Below, in pieces: positions 33,144 through 41,689 of a stretch of DNA of 64,000 nt. The DNA is from Nocardia vaccinii NBRC 15922. Its GTDB lineage: Bacteria; Actinomycetota; Actinomycetes; Mycobacteriales; Mycobacteriaceae. The notes under the pieces were generated by a model. It was not told the DNA's origin, ran no database searches, and saw nothing but the letters and a program-made list of their open reading frames with translations. The stretch covers positions 124,001 to 188,000 of the forward strand of contig NZ_BDCC01000033.1 in assembly GCF_001613305.1 (NCBI RefSeq). Reading direction: 5' to 3'. Made by a program: the position numbers and the translations under genes. Positions within the stretch are counted from its first letter, which is position 1; every line of letters starts with the position of its first letter.

Positions 33144-35135
33144 TCAGCTGGTGATGCCGCGCCGAATCTCGCCGGGGCTGTGCTGAATTCGTTCCGAGGA
33201 CCGCGACCGCGAGGAACGCAGCTGATAGGGCACGCTGGTCACCATCACGCCGGGTACGAACAGCAGTCGCGCCTTGAGCCGCAGCGAACTCTGGTTGTGC
33301 AGCAGGTTCTCCCACCAGCGGCCGACCACGTACTCGGGGATGTAGATCGCGACCACATCGCGCGGGCGGGAGGTGCGCACCCGCTTGATGTATTCGATGA
33401 CGGGCCGGGTGATTTCGCGATAGGGCGATTCGATCACTTTCAGCGGGATCGCCACCCCGGCCTCGTCCCAATCCCGGGTCAGCTCGCGGGTGTCGGAGTC
33501 GTCCACGTTCACCGAGATCGCGGTGAGTGTGTCGGGCCGGGTCGCGCGGGCGAACTGCACCGCGCGCTGAGTCGCCTTGTGCCAGCTGGAGACCAGCACG
33601 ATCGCGTGCACGCGGCCGGGCAGCGTTTCGAGCTCGTCGGGATCGATGTCGAGTTCGGCGCGTACGCGCGTGTAGTGCCGGTGGATGCCCGCCATGATCG
33701 CCACGAGCACCGGGATCGCGAACACCACCAGATAGGCGCCGTGGGTGAACTTGGTGACCATCACCACGATCAGCACGACGCCGGTGAAGCAGGAACCGAA
33801 GGCGTTGATGATCCGGGCCCGGTGGATGCGCGCCCGCTCGGCCGCCGTCTTCGCGGTGCGCAGTTCCCGGTTCCAATGTCGCACCATGCCCGCCTGGCAC
33901 AGCGTGAACGAGGTGAACACCCCGACGATGTACAACTGGATCAGTCGCGTGGTCGAGCCGTGGAAGGCGTAGATGAGCCCGCCGGCGACGACCGCCAGCA
34001 GGATGATGCCGTTGGAGAAAGCCAGCCGGTCGCCGCGGGTGTGCAGCTGGCGGGGCATGTACCGGCGCTGGGCCAGGATCGAGTTCAGCAGCGGGAAGCC
34101 GTTGTACGCGGTGTTCGCCGCCAGGATCAGGATCAGGGCGGTGGTCACCATCAGGTAGTAGAAGGCGATGCTGTGCCCGCCGAACACCGCCGCGGAGATC
34201 TGCGCGATCACGGTCTTCTGCGCGTCGGTGTTGCAGTTGCCGGGGAAGTTGGTGATATTGCAGGTGTTCTCGGTGACCTTGGTGTGCGAGATCATGGCCA
34301 GGGCCGTCACGCCGATGAACATCGTGATGGCCAGAACGCCCATCGCGGTCATGGTCCGCGCGGCATTGAGCGCCTTCGGCTTGCGGAACGCCGGAACTCC
34401 GTTGGAGATGGCCTCGGCTCCGGTGAGGGCGGTGCAGCCCGAGGAGAAGGCCCGTAGCAGCAGAAATGCCACCGCAGCCGAGGACAGGCCGATCTGTTCG
34501 GGGTGTATTTGATAGTGCGCGCTCTCGGCGACCGGCGTGTGTCCGAAAACCGTTTGCCCCAGCCCGACCACCGTCATGATCAGCACGCCGACGACGAAAC
34601 CGTAGGTCGGGATCGCGAAGGCGCGGCCGGATTCGCGCACGCCGCGCAGGTTCATCGCGGTCAGGAAGGCGACGAAGCCGATATTGATCGCCACCCGATA
34701 CGGGTTGAGGTCCGGCAGTGCGGAGATGATGTTGTCCACGCCGGAGGACACCGATACCGCGACTGTCATGATGTAATCGACCAACAAGGCCGCAGCTACC
34801 ACGAGCCCCGCAATGGGACCGAGATTTTCCGCGACTACCTCGTAGGACCCGCCGCCGGACGGATACGCCTGTACGACCTGGCGGTACGAGAGCACGACCA
34901 CGGCCAGCAACACGACCACGCCGGCGGCCACCCACCAGGCCAGATGCAGGTAGGCCACACCGCCCAGGGTGAGGATGAGCAGGATCTCCTGGGTTGCGTA
35001 CGCGACGGAGGACAACGGGTCGCTCGCGAAGATCGGTAGGGCGATGCGCTTCGACAGCAGCGTCTCACCGAGTCGATCACTGCGGAACGGGCGCCCGAGG
35101 ACTAATCGCTTCGCGACATCGATCGGTGAAACCAC
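33144..35135 (-). CDS. APC-superfamily permease, KimA/YdaO-like
   Basis: The 663-residue protein has about 12 membrane helices (residues 30-450) and a soluble C-terminal domain of about 190 residues resembling a USP fold (AIVLVSSWHKATQRAVQFAR). The segment FASDPLSSVAYATQEILLIL matches the start of the KimA group of high-affinity K+ importers, where the Asp binds K+. It could import potassium or an amino acid. The start is GTG 35135. A candidate -10 (TACAAT, 35265-35260) leaves a leader of about 120 nt. I looked for a c-di-AMP riboswitch there and could not recognise one. Confidence 0.82.
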   Translation of the reverse strand: MVSPIDVAKRLVLGRPFRSDRLGETLLSKRIALPIFASDPLSSVAYATQEILLILTLGGVAYLHLAWWVAAGVVVLLAVVVLSYRQVVQAYPSGGGSYEVVAENLGPIAGLVVAAALLVDYIMTVAVSVSSGVDNIISALPDLNPYRVAINIGFVAFLTAMNLRGVRESGRAFAIPTYGFVVGVLIMTVVGLGQTVFGHTPVAESAHYQIHPEQIGLSSAAVAFLLLRAFSSGCTALTGAEAISNGVPAFRKPKALNAARTMTAMGVLAITMFIGVTALAMISHTKVTENTCNITNFPGNCNTDAQKTVIAQISAAVFGGHSIAFYYLMVTTALILILAANTAYNGFPLLNSILAQRRYMPRQLHTRGDRLAFSNGIILLAVVAGGLIYAFHGSTTRLIQLYIVGVFTSFTLCQAGMVRHWNRELRTAKTAAERARIHRARIINAFGSCFTGVVLIVVMVTKFTHGAYLVVFAIPVLVAIMAGIHRHYTRVRAELDIDPDELETLPGRVHAIVLVSSWHKATQRAVQFARATRPDTLTAISVNVDDSDTRELTRDWDEAGVAIPLKVIESPYREITRPVIEYIKRVRTSRPRDVVAIYIPEYVVGRWWENLLHNQSSLRLKARLLFVPGVMVTSVPYQLRSSRSRSSERIQHSPGEIRRGITS

Positions 35136-35514
35136 GATGAGCCAGCCTAAGCGGGAGCAGTTGCTGTTGGGAAACCGGCAGGGAGGTGGATGGATGAATA
35201 TTGTGGCGCGAACCGTACGGATCCCGTCGGTATCGGATCCCGCAGTTCAGCGAATCACTATTGTAGGCCGCCCGCGGTGCGAAGGCCGGACGAAACGCGT
35301 GCTGAGCTAACTTTCAGTCACTGCCGTATGTGTATACGTGTGTTGGAGTCGGTTCCGGGCTTCGGCGGGGCGGTGTGCAGGATTGTGACCCGTCACAGAT
35401 TCGACCGGGGCGGATGCACCCGCACGACAAGGCCGCCGCTTGTTTGTTCAGGTGAGAAGCCCAGCCCGATACTGTAATTGGTGCGCGATTACCGCGGGCG
35501 CGGAAGGAGCCACC
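35136..35514. other. Intergenic region between divergent permease and PucR-type genes
   Basis: These 379 bp carry no gene. A TACAAT hexamer (35265-35260, minus strand) is a candidate -10 for the permease. GAAGGAG just before 35515 is the ribosome site of the regulator. GTGTATACGTG-like alternation occurs near 35330, of unknown meaning. Confidence 0.4.
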
Positions 35515-36729
35515 ATGACCGTAACACCCCAGGCCGTCGATCTGACCGTCTCCGGACGTCCGGTCTCCCAGCCGCTGCAGGACGTCTGGAGCCTGTCACG
35601 GCAGATGGTCGATCACTTCATCGCCAATGTCGCGCCCTGCGGGACCCTACCGGACGATGTCCTGCACGGCGACGTCGCCACCATCACCCGGCTCTGCGTG
35701 GAGATGACCACCAGTATGCTCGACGGCGGCGATATCGCCGCCAAGACCGAGCGGGTCCAGGCCGCGGCTGCCGAGTGGGCTCGCGAGGGTATTCCGATCG
35801 ACACCATCCACCGGGCGATGTACGAGGGTTTCAAGATCGGTTTCGATCTGGTGTTCGCACAGGCCACCGCCGCGGACTACGACACCGTCCTGGCCACCGC
35901 GCGGCGCATGCTGGAGATCCTGGGCACGCTCACCTCGACGGTGTCGGTGGCCTACGTCAAGGAATACCGAGCGGTGGTCAGCGAGCACCACACCGCGGTG
36001 CACACGCTGACCTCCGCACTGCTGGGCGGACATTCCAGCGCCACCATGGCCCGCGAATGCGGTATCGAGATCGCATCCTCGTACCACGTGCTGGCCCTGT
36101 CGATTCCGGCGCATCCGGAGGAGCGCAACCCACGCGTGGACGGGAAAGTCGTGGCCCGCCGCAAACTTCGGCGGGTGCAGGCCGAATTGGCCACGCGCTG
36201 CGGCGAATCGGCGCTGTCGCTGTTGAGCGTGGACGGCGGCACGGTGCTCATCCCCGAAAACGTTGTGGACAGTGCGCAACTCGACGAACTGCTGAAGTGC
36301 CTGTCGCGGGCCGCGCAGGTGCCCATCCGCGCGACCGCGGTCCGGGCGAAACCGGCGGAGATCCCCGACGGTGCGGACCGCGCGCACGAACTACTGGACA
36401 TCGTGCATCGGCTGGACTGTGTGGACGGACTGTACCGATTCGACGATCTGGCACTGGAATACCAGCTCACCCGGCCCGGCCCCGGCCGCGAATATCTCGG
36501 CTCACTGCTGGACCCGCTGGAGAACCACCCGGATCTGCTGACCACGCTGCAGCGCCATATCGCCAACAACCTCAACCGCGGCCGCACCGCACGCGGACTG
36601 CACGTGCACACCAATACGATCGACTACCGGCTCAAGCGGGTGGGACAGCTCACCGGATTCGATCCGAATCAGCCCTCGGGGCTGTGGTATCTACGATCTG
36701 CCCTGGTGGCGCGCAGTTATCGAGCGTAG
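35515..36729 (+). CDS. PucR/CdaR-type transcriptional regulator
   Basis: The 404-residue protein ends in the PucR C-terminal HTH: LQRHIANNLNRGRTARGLHV and TNTIDYRLKRVGQLTGFD. The upstream part has a helical sensory domain (MVDHFIANVAPCGTLPDDVL; GIPIDTIHRAMYEGFKIGFD) and a GGDEF-like/CdaR middle region. It is the RsbR-like/PucR layout common in mycobacteria and nocardiae. The divergent permease (33144-35135) and the next methyltransferase are possible targets; none is proven by a site. Confidence 0.88.
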   Translation: MTVTPQAVDLTVSGRPVSQPLQDVWSLSRQMVDHFIANVAPCGTLPDDVLHGDVATITRLCVEMTTSMLDGGDIAAKTERVQAAAAEWAREGIPIDTIHRAMYEGFKIGFDLVFAQATAADYDTVLATARRMLEILGTLTSTVSVAYVKEYRAVVSEHHTAVHTLTSALLGGHSSATMARECGIEIASSYHVLALSIPAHPEERNPRVDGKVVARRKLRRVQAELATRCGESALSLLSVDGGTVLIPENVVDSAQLDELLKCLSRAAQVPIRATAVRAKPAEIPDGADRAHELLDIVHRLDCVDGLYRFDDLALEYQLTRPGPGREYLGSLLDPLENHPDLLTTLQRHIANNLNRGRTARGLHVHTNTIDYRLKRVGQLTGFDPNQPSGLWYLRSALVARSYRA

Positions 36730-36763
36730 GCAGCGGTCCGGAGCGATCGGTACGGTGGTGGTC

Positions 36764-37666
36764 ATGCGTACCGAGGGAGACTCCTGGGACATCACCACGA
36801 GCGTCGGGTCCACCGCACTGTTCGTCGCCACGGCCCGCGCCCTGGCCGGGCGTGATCCCTCGGCCCTGGCCGTGGACCCGTTCGCGGAGGTCTTCGTTCG
36901 CGCGGCGGGCCCGGACTGGTCCCCGATGCTGGACGGCGGCGCGCCCGCCGAATTGCTCGCCGAATCCGAATTCGGCCGGGCCTTCCAGGAATTCCAGGCC
37001 GCGCGAACCCGCTACTTCGACGATTTCGTGGTCGCCGCAATGGATTCGGGCATCCGGCAGGTGGTGATCCTGGCCGCGGGCCTGGACGCACGCGCCTATC
37101 GGCTGCACTGGCCCGAGGACACCGTCGTCTACGAACTCGATCGGCCGCAGGTGCTCGAGTTCAAGCGGGAGGCCCTGGCCGCCAACGGCGACAAGCCGCT
37201 CGTCGACCGCCGCGAGGTGGCCGCCGACCTGCGGGAAGACTGGCCGGGGGCGTTGCGCGAGCAGGGATTCGATCCCGCACGCCCGACCGCTTGGCTGGTC
37301 GAGGGGCTGCTCATCTATCTTTCGGCCGCCGCCCAGGAAGAATTGTTCGACGCCATCGATGGGCTCAGCGTCGCCGGCAGCCGGGTGGCCGTCGAACAGA
37401 TGGACCCGCTCCCCGAGGAGGCGGCCGCGGCCATCGGGCGGATGCCCGACGAGACCGAGACCTGCAGCAGCGGGCAGTGGACCGCGCTGATCTACAACGA
37501 GCCGCGCAGTGAGGTCACCGCCTGGCTCACCGCGCACGATTGGCGGGCCGAGCGGACCGATGTGCCCGATTACCTTCGGGCACACGGCCGCCCGGAGCCG
37601 AACCGGGATCCGCAGGAGGGGCTGGTGCCCGCATTGGTAAGTCTGGTGACCGGGATCCGGTCGTGA
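36764..37666 (+). CDS. SAM-dependent methyltransferase, TIGR00027/LCMT family
   Basis: The 300-residue protein belongs to the expanded actinobacterial family of putative leucine carboxyl methyltransferase-like enzymes. The start EGDSWDITTSVGSTALFVAT is diagnostic, followed by RQVVILAAGLDARAYRLHWP (SAM loop) and VVYELDRPQVLEFKREAL. Some relatives act on polyketides or glycolipids; the substrate here is unknown. ATG 36764 is preferred over GTG 36755. It abuts the HNH lipoprotein gene tail to tail (stop at 37666 against stop at 37667). Confidence 0.92.
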   Translation: MRTEGDSWDITTSVGSTALFVATARALAGRDPSALAVDPFAEVFVRAAGPDWSPMLDGGAPAELLAESEFGRAFQEFQAARTRYFDDFVVAAMDSGIRQVVILAAGLDARAYRLHWPEDTVVYELDRPQVLEFKREALAANGDKPLVDRREVAADLREDWPGALREQGFDPARPTAWLVEGLLIYLSAAAQEELFDAIDGLSVAGSRVAVEQMDPLPEEAAAAIGRMPDETETCSSGQWTALIYNEPRSEVTAWLTAHDWRAERTDVPDYLRAHGRPEPNRDPQEGLVPALVSLVTGIRS

Positions 37667-38314
37667 TCACTTGCCGTTCGGGTGGCCGACCTTCGCCAGT
37701 GCGGTGGTCCAGTCACCGGCGATGGCGCTCTGGGCGTCGGTGAGCGCGACCTTGCCCGAGCACACCAGCGAGTGCAGCTGATTCTCCACGGAGTCCTTCG
37801 GGTTGTTGGGGCCCGAATTGACCTTGTGGCCGGGCGAGGGCGGCTCGACCCAGAGATTGCGCGCGTCGTTGGGATCGCCGCCGAGTTCGAGTGAGATCAG
37901 GTGGTCGTATTCGGAGTCGCGCGCGGATCCGGTGTAGCCGTACGACTTGGCGTTGGCTTCCTTCTCTCGGCCGGTGATATTGGACGGTGGCCGGATCGAG
38001 GAGGTGTAACCGCTGCGACAGATGGTCTGGGCCAAATTGTCGGCCGTGACCTTCGGGTTGGTCGCTCCCGGAGTGCAATTCGGGTCGGGCAGCGGTTGTC
38101 CGTCCGAACTCTTCCCGAAATGGCATGTGCCGGGGGCGGGTTGGGCCTGCACCGTATAGGTGCCCGATGGTCCGGGGCCGACCGGTACCGAGGTGGCGAA
38201 TTTGGCATCGGCGGGTTTGACCGCCTGGGTAGCCGATTTCGTGGCCTGTGCGGAGCAACCGGCGACGAGAATCGGAACGAACAGCGAGATCATCAGAGTC
38301 TTACGCGCGAACAT
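37667..38314 (-). CDS. HNH-nuclease-like lipoprotein
   Basis: The 215-residue protein has a lipoprotein signal (MISLFVPILVAGCSAQ) and a C-terminal HNH/beta-beta-alpha-metal-like domain: SEYDHLISLELGGDPNDARN followed by LWVEPP, then KDSVENQLHSLVCSG. The D-H pair and later Asn suggest a metal-dependent nuclease fold. Surface nucleases of this kind could degrade external DNA; activity is unproven. A middle segment has four cysteines (PGTCHFGK, DPNCTPG, TICRSGY, LVCSG). Confidence 0.85.
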   Translation of the reverse strand: MFARKTLMISLFVPILVAGCSAQATKSATQAVKPADAKFATSVPVGPGPSGTYTVQAQPAPGTCHFGKSSDGQPLPDPNCTPGATNPKVTADNLAQTICRSGYTSSIRPPSNITGREKEANAKSYGYTGSARDSEYDHLISLELGGDPNDARNLWVEPPSPGHKVNSGPNNPKDSVENQLHSLVCSGKVALTDAQSAIAGDWTTALAKVGHPNGK

Positions 38315-38432
38315 GTACTTCCTCTAGCCGAAGAGCAACTGCGCCCTCATTGTGCGGCATAGCCGGGGACACGCGGTGGCTGGACACACGATCAGTTTGC
38401 TGTGAGTTCGAATGCGGTGGCCAGCATGGGTT

Positions 38433-38999
38433 TCAGTCGTTGCTCGCGGTCCGCTCGTAGATGTCCAGGGCGAGAGAGACGGCCGCGGTGCGACACTGCT
38501 CGTCGGTGAGCTCGACATCGCCCATCATGCCCACGCTCCAGGAGATCGCCAGAAGCGCCTGGCGGGCATGGAAAATCGCCAGCGGATCGCGGTCGGGTCC
38601 GGTGACCGCGTCGGCGACCTGACGGAACTGGTACCGCAGCGCCGTTCCGACGCCAAGCCGCCGGAACGCGGCCTGGTTCTGGTACATGAACCGGGTCATC
38701 TCGCGCCCGGTGTCGTGCAGCACCGTTCCATAGCGCCGCAGGATCTCCCGGGCCGTATCCCTGCCGGACGGTTGGGCGGCGGCCCAGGTGAGGATCTCCT
38801 CGACCCCGGTGCGAAGATCGTCGGCCAGGCTGACGACAATGTCCTCTTTGGCGGGAAAGTGGTAGTAGACCGCGGCCTTGGTGATACCGAGGCGCTCGGC
38901 GATCTCCCGTACGGAGGTCTGGTCGTAACCCTGCGCGGAGAACAACTCCATTGCGACCGTGCGGATTCGGTCACGGGTGTCGGTGCGCCGACCTGCCAC
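38433..38999 (-). CDS. TetR-family transcriptional regulator
   Basis: The TetR head is TRDRIRTVAMELFSAQGYDQ, then LGITKAAVYYHFPAKEDIVV; the ligand domain follows (LAISWSVGMMGDVELTDEQC). GTG 38999 is preferred because GGGAGA lies 6 bases upstream, giving 188 residues; an in-frame GTG at 39038 would add 13. It is tandem with the small membrane protein gene at 39063. Target unknown. Confidence 0.88.
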   Translation of the reverse strand: MAGRRTDTRDRIRTVAMELFSAQGYDQTSVREIAERLGITKAAVYYHFPAKEDIVVSLADDLRTGVEEILTWAAAQPSGRDTAREILRRYGTVLHDTGREMTRFMYQNQAAFRRLGVGTALRYQFRQVADAVTGPDRDPLAIFHARQALLAISWSVGMMGDVELTDEQCRTAAVSLALDIYERTASND

Positions 39000-39062
39000 C
39001 GCGACTCTCCCATCATTGTCTCGACGACCGGACGGCACCGACTGTATCGGCGCGGTGGCGAG

Positions 39063-39344
39063 CTAGGACCCCAGCATCGTATTCATCAGGGTGCCCGCGC
39101 TGGTCGCGACGAGACCGCCGATCAGCGCCCCGGCCACCATCTTCGGCGATTCGAGCGGGCCGCCGTTCCACTTCTCCCAGGCGAAGCGGCCGCCGGCGAA
39201 GATCAGCGCGGTGGTTCCGGACAACAGGGCGAACCATGTGCAGTAGCGCACCAGCTGCATGATCTTGCTCGCCAGGGGAGGCGCCTGCGGCGTCGGATCG
39301 GAGACCTGGGCGAGTATCGCTTCGTGTACGGCTGTGAGGATCAT
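39063..39344 (-). CDS. Small two-helix membrane protein, TrbC/VirB2-like in outline
   Basis: The 93-residue protein has helix 1 at about 28-50 (LVRYCTWFALLSGTTALIFA) and helix 2 at about 66-88 (PKMVAGALIGGLVATSAGTL), joined by the loop GGRFAWEKWNGGPLESP. This two-helix hairpin with a short polar loop is the layout of conjugative pilin-like (TrbC/VirB2) proteins and of small membrane proteins in actinobacterial integrative elements. No other transfer gene is present, so the assignment is tentative. ATG 39344 follows GAGGG. Confidence 0.7.
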   Translation of the reverse strand: MILTAVHEAILAQVSDPTPQAPPLASKIMQLVRYCTWFALLSGTTALIFAGGRFAWEKWNGGPLESPKMVAGALIGGLVATSAGTLMNTMLGS

Positions 39345-39469
39345 GGTGCCCTCGTTTCGCGAGACGAATACGAATGATGCGTCATATCCCATGGTAGAAC
39401 GCATCACTCGACGAATCTCGTCGGAATGCCCTGCTGTGTACCGGCTTTCGTGTCTACCGCGCTTGACGC

Positions 39470-39667
39470 CTACTCGTCGTCCAGACCCGCCGACAGATAG
39501 GCCGCGGCGGCGATCCACTGGCGGCAGCCGAGGTGGCGGTCGTGCGCGTGCAGAATGGCGCGGGCGCGCAGATAGGTCAGTTCCCTTGGCTCCACGCCGC
39601 ATTCGCCCGGCGGCGCCATGTTCCCGGCGTGCTCGCGGATGCCTTGCTGCTGAATCACATATGTCAT
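39470..39667 (-). CDS. 65-residue hypothetical protein in the WhiJ-like locus
   Basis: ATG 39667 with AGAGGCG upstream encodes 65 residues, including REHAGNMAPPGECGVEPREL and LGCRQWIAAAAYLSAGLDDE. It has no clear domain. Its promoter is well defined: TTGCAT (39791-39786), an 18-bp spacer and TAAACT (39767-39762), with the dyad at 39777-39806 over the -35. The same architecture precedes the 83-residue gene at 41438, which supports both being real and coregulated. Confidence 0.65.
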   Translation of the reverse strand: MTYVIQQQGIREHAGNMAPPGECGVEPRELTYLRARAILHAHDRHLGCRQWIAAAAYLSAGLDDE

Positions 39668-39776
39668 GGGACGCCTCTAGCCGTTCGCTCGTGAATTGCG
39701 GTGGCGATACTGGCGCGGGAGCCCAACTCTCCGGCGTCGTCCGGCCATGTCGTCCTGGATGAGTTTAAGACGCCGT

Positions 39777-39806
39777 ACAGTGCAGATGCAAGTACATCTG
39801 CACTGT
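39777..39806. promoter_or_regulatory. Perfect dyad operator, copy A of the locus motif
   Basis: ACAGTGCAGATG and CATCTGCACTGT are perfect 12-bp inverted arms around CAAGTA. Its core ATGCAAGTACATCTGCA (39786-39802) recurs exactly at 41818-41834. It overlaps the TTGCAT -35 element of the 65-residue gene. Confidence 0.8.
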
Positions 39807-40013
39807 CGTGAGGGGGTGTTTTCGGCCCGTCGACTTTGTGAAATCACACCTATCCGGGCGTTTCGAACCGACCGACCGGTTGCTATTCGTAGGATATCCG
39901 CAGCGTATCGCCCATTGACACGTCATGAGCAAAGCTCTTGCTGCCCTTGTCGTTTCGATCGAGCGAACCCTCGATCCGGGGCAACCGGCGTGCTATCGTC
40001 AGATCGTCGGTTC

Positions 40014-40046
40014 ATTTGCAAGAACATTTGCGCGAACATCTGCAAG
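40014..40046. promoter_or_regulatory. Two overlapping copies of the locus motif before DUF397
   Basis: ATTTGCAAGAACATTTGC (40014-40031) and TTGCGCGAACATCTGCAAG (40028-40046) are diverged copies of the TGCAAGTACATCTGCA motif, offset by about 13 bp. They lie about 57-89 bp before the DUF397 start, so the DUF397 gene probably answers to the same regulator. Confidence 0.65.
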
Positions 40047-40102
40047 CACCGGCAGGCCGCGAAGGGCGGCGGAGTTCGGAATCGTCTAGCGAGGAGACAG
40101 AA

Positions 40103-40336
40103 ATGGCCGAGAGCACAGCCGCAGGCATTGGTCGCACGTCCGACCTGGCGTGGCGCAAGAGTACTTTCAGCAACCCGAGCGGCAACTGTGTGGAGGTTGC
40201 CGATATGGCGAACGGTCTGGTCGCCGTGCGCAACTCCCGTGATCCGGAGGGTGCCGTGCTGGTCTACACCCGTCCGGAAATCGACGCGTTCCTGCGCGGC
40301 GCGAAGAGCGGGGAATTCGACGATCTGGCCAGATGA
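40103..40336 (+). CDS. DUF397 domain protein
   Basis: The 77-residue protein is a single DUF397 domain: LAWRKSTFSNPSGNCVEVAD, then MANGLVAVRNSRDPEGAVLV and IDAFLRGAKSGEFDDL. DUF397 proteins of actinomycetes are partners of neighbouring Scr1/WhiJ-type Xre regulators and often modulate their repression. GAGGAG lies 8 bases before ATG 40103. The Xre gene follows 93 bp later. Confidence 0.93.
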   Translation: MAESTAAGIGRTSDLAWRKSTFSNPSGNCVEVADMANGLVAVRNSRDPEGAVLVYTRPEIDAFLRGAKSGEFDDLAR

Positions 40337-40429
40337 CCTGTAGCATTACCTCGGCGCGGTATCGGTCTGCGACGACGGGGTGGTTGTGACCTGCGCTGCC
40401 GTTGGTCGTCGAGCATCGGAGTGGATTTC

Positions 40430-41320
40430 ATGGTCGCAGAACCCGGCCGGATCAGTCGTGTGGAATCGCTTGCCGCCGAACGCGGTCCGACGGCGCTACG
40501 GATCGCGGTCGGCGGGCAACTCCGCAAACTCCGTGAGCAGGCGAGTATCACGCGCGAGGAGGCGGGTGAGGCCATTCGCGGCTCGCACGCCAAAATCAGT
40601 CGCCTCGAGTTGGGCCGTACCGGTTTCAAAGAGCGTGACATCCGGGATCTGCTCACACTCTACGGTGTGAACGACGCCGTAGAGCGCGAAACGCTGCTCG
40701 AACTCGTTCGTAAGGCCAACCAACCCGGATGGTGGCATCGATACAGCGACCTTCTGCCGCCGTGGTTCGAGACCTACCTCGGTCTCGAACACGCGTCGAA
40801 GTCGATCAGAACCTTTGAGGGGCAGCTGGTTCCCGGTCTGCTGCAGACCGAGGAGTACACCCGCGCGGTCGTCTCGCTCGGCCACGAGAGTGCGGAGACC
40901 GCGCGCCGGGTCGAACTGCGCCGGCGTCGGCAGGAGATTCTGGACCGGCGCGGCGGGCCGACGCTGTGGGCGGTCATCGATGAGTCGGTGTTGCACCGGC
41001 CGATCGGCGGCACCGAGGTGTTGCGGGCTCAGCTGGAACATCTGGTCCAGGTCTCGTCCTGGCCGAATGTCACCATCCAGGTGCTGCCGTACGCCGCGGG
41101 CGGTAATGCGGCGGCGGGCAGTTCGTTCACCATGTTGCGTTTCGCCGAGCCGGAGCTGCCCGACATCGTGTACCTGGAGCAGCTGACCAGTTCGCTGTAT
41201 CTGGATCGCCAGCAGGACCTGGAGATGTACCGCCAGGTGATGGACAGACTGAGTGTGCAGGCGGAGCCGCCGGACCGGTCGCGGCGTTTACTGACCGAGG
41301 AAGCGGCCAAGCTGAAATAG
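40430..41320 (+). CDS. Xre-family regulator, Scr1/WhiJ-like (HTH + DUF5753)
   Basis: The 296-residue protein has an N-terminal HTH (IAVGGQLRKLREQASITREE, then AGEAIRGSHAKISRLELGRT). The DUF5753 domain begins around residue 100 (SIRTFEGQLVPGLLQTEEYT) and includes WAVIDESVLHRPIGGTEVLR and NVTIQVLPYAAGGNAAAGSS. This is the Scr1/WhiJ class of Streptomyces and Nocardia, which works with DUF397 proteins. ATG 40430 with GGAG 8 bases upstream is preferred over GTG 40421. It probably binds the repeated motif at 39786, 40014 and 41818. A strong terminator follows at 41370. Confidence 0.93.
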   Translation: MVAEPGRISRVESLAAERGPTALRIAVGGQLRKLREQASITREEAGEAIRGSHAKISRLELGRTGFKERDIRDLLTLYGVNDAVERETLLELVRKANQPGWWHRYSDLLPPWFETYLGLEHASKSIRTFEGQLVPGLLQTEEYTRAVVSLGHESAETARRVELRRRRQEILDRRGGPTLWAVIDESVLHRPIGGTEVLRAQLEHLVQVSSWPNVTIQVLPYAAGGNAAAGSSFTMLRFAEPELPDIVYLEQLTSSLYLDRQQDLEMYRQVMDRLSVQAEPPDRSRRLLTEEAAKLK

Positions 41321-41369
41321 CCGCTCGAGCTGCCCTGGCTGAGCAGGCTCGGGCGATGAGATACGACAA

Positions 41370-41413
41370 TCGGCGATGGGGCCGCCGGTATCGCCCGGCG
41401 GCCCCATCGCCGA
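41370..41413. terminator. Terminator with perfect 19-bp stem
   Basis: Arms 41370-41388 (TCGGCGATGGGGCCGCCGG) and 41395-41413 are perfectly complementary around TATCGC. It lies 49 bp after the Xre stop and 24 bp beyond the stop of the convergent 83-residue gene, so it may end both transcripts. Confidence 0.85.
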
Positions 41414-41437
41414 CTATGTACTTCTCGAATATATGTA

Positions 41438-41689
41438 TTACTGCTTGATGCAGCTCGACGCGATGCGCCAGAACGCTTCTGGCTGCAACGACGTGAAATT
41501 CCAATCGTTCACCATCGCATGTGCGGTGCTGACGATCCGCTCAACATCGAAATCGTCACGTGTAGCCGCGCCGGTGGACTCGACCGCGTCGATTACGAAA
41601 CGAGTTGCGGTTTCCCGCGAATAAACATTGCGCTCGGTCCGGCTTCTATCAATGATTCCGAGTCGGCCGAGGTCCAATGGCTGGTTCAT
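41438..41689 (-). CDS. 83-residue hypothetical protein, probable regulon member
   Basis: The product includes TATRFVIDAVESTGAATRDD and AHAMVNDWNFTSLQPEAFWR; it looks like a compact helical protein with no known domain that I recognise. The promoter is TTGCAT (41823-41818), an 18-bp spacer and TAGACT (41799-41794), with motif copy B over the -35, exactly as for the 65-residue gene. Regulation by the neighbouring Xre protein is inferred from this. Confidence 0.7.
   Translation of the reverse strand: MNQPLDLGRLGIIDRSRTERNVYSRETATRFVIDAVESTGAATRDDFDVERIVSTAHAMVNDWNFTSLQPEAFWRIASSCIKQ

Larger units (their letters stand above)
39668..40102. other. Intergenic control region of the WhiJ-like locus
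   Basis: These 435 bp hold no gene I can support. They contain the dyad at 39777-39806 serving the minus-strand 65-residue gene and the tandem motif at 40014-40046 before the DUF397 gene, whose GAGGAG ribosome site is at about 40091-40096. The remaining sequence shows nothing I can name. Confidence 0.5.

Noticed and set aside
33180..34457. 425-codon plus-strand frame opposite the permease
   Set aside because: It is antisense to a well-supported APC permease and is rich in Gln/Arg/His/Gly with no motif; it arises from high GC content.
35136..35330. Possible c-di-AMP (ydaO-type) riboswitch before the KimA-like gene
   Set aside because: I could not find the conserved paired elements by eye; a covariance-model search would be needed to exclude it fully.
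39777..40046. LexA (SOS) boxes
   Set aside because: The repeated motif has GAACAT-like parts, but its symmetry and spacing (GCANATG-N6-CATNTGC) do not match actinobacterial SOS boxes.
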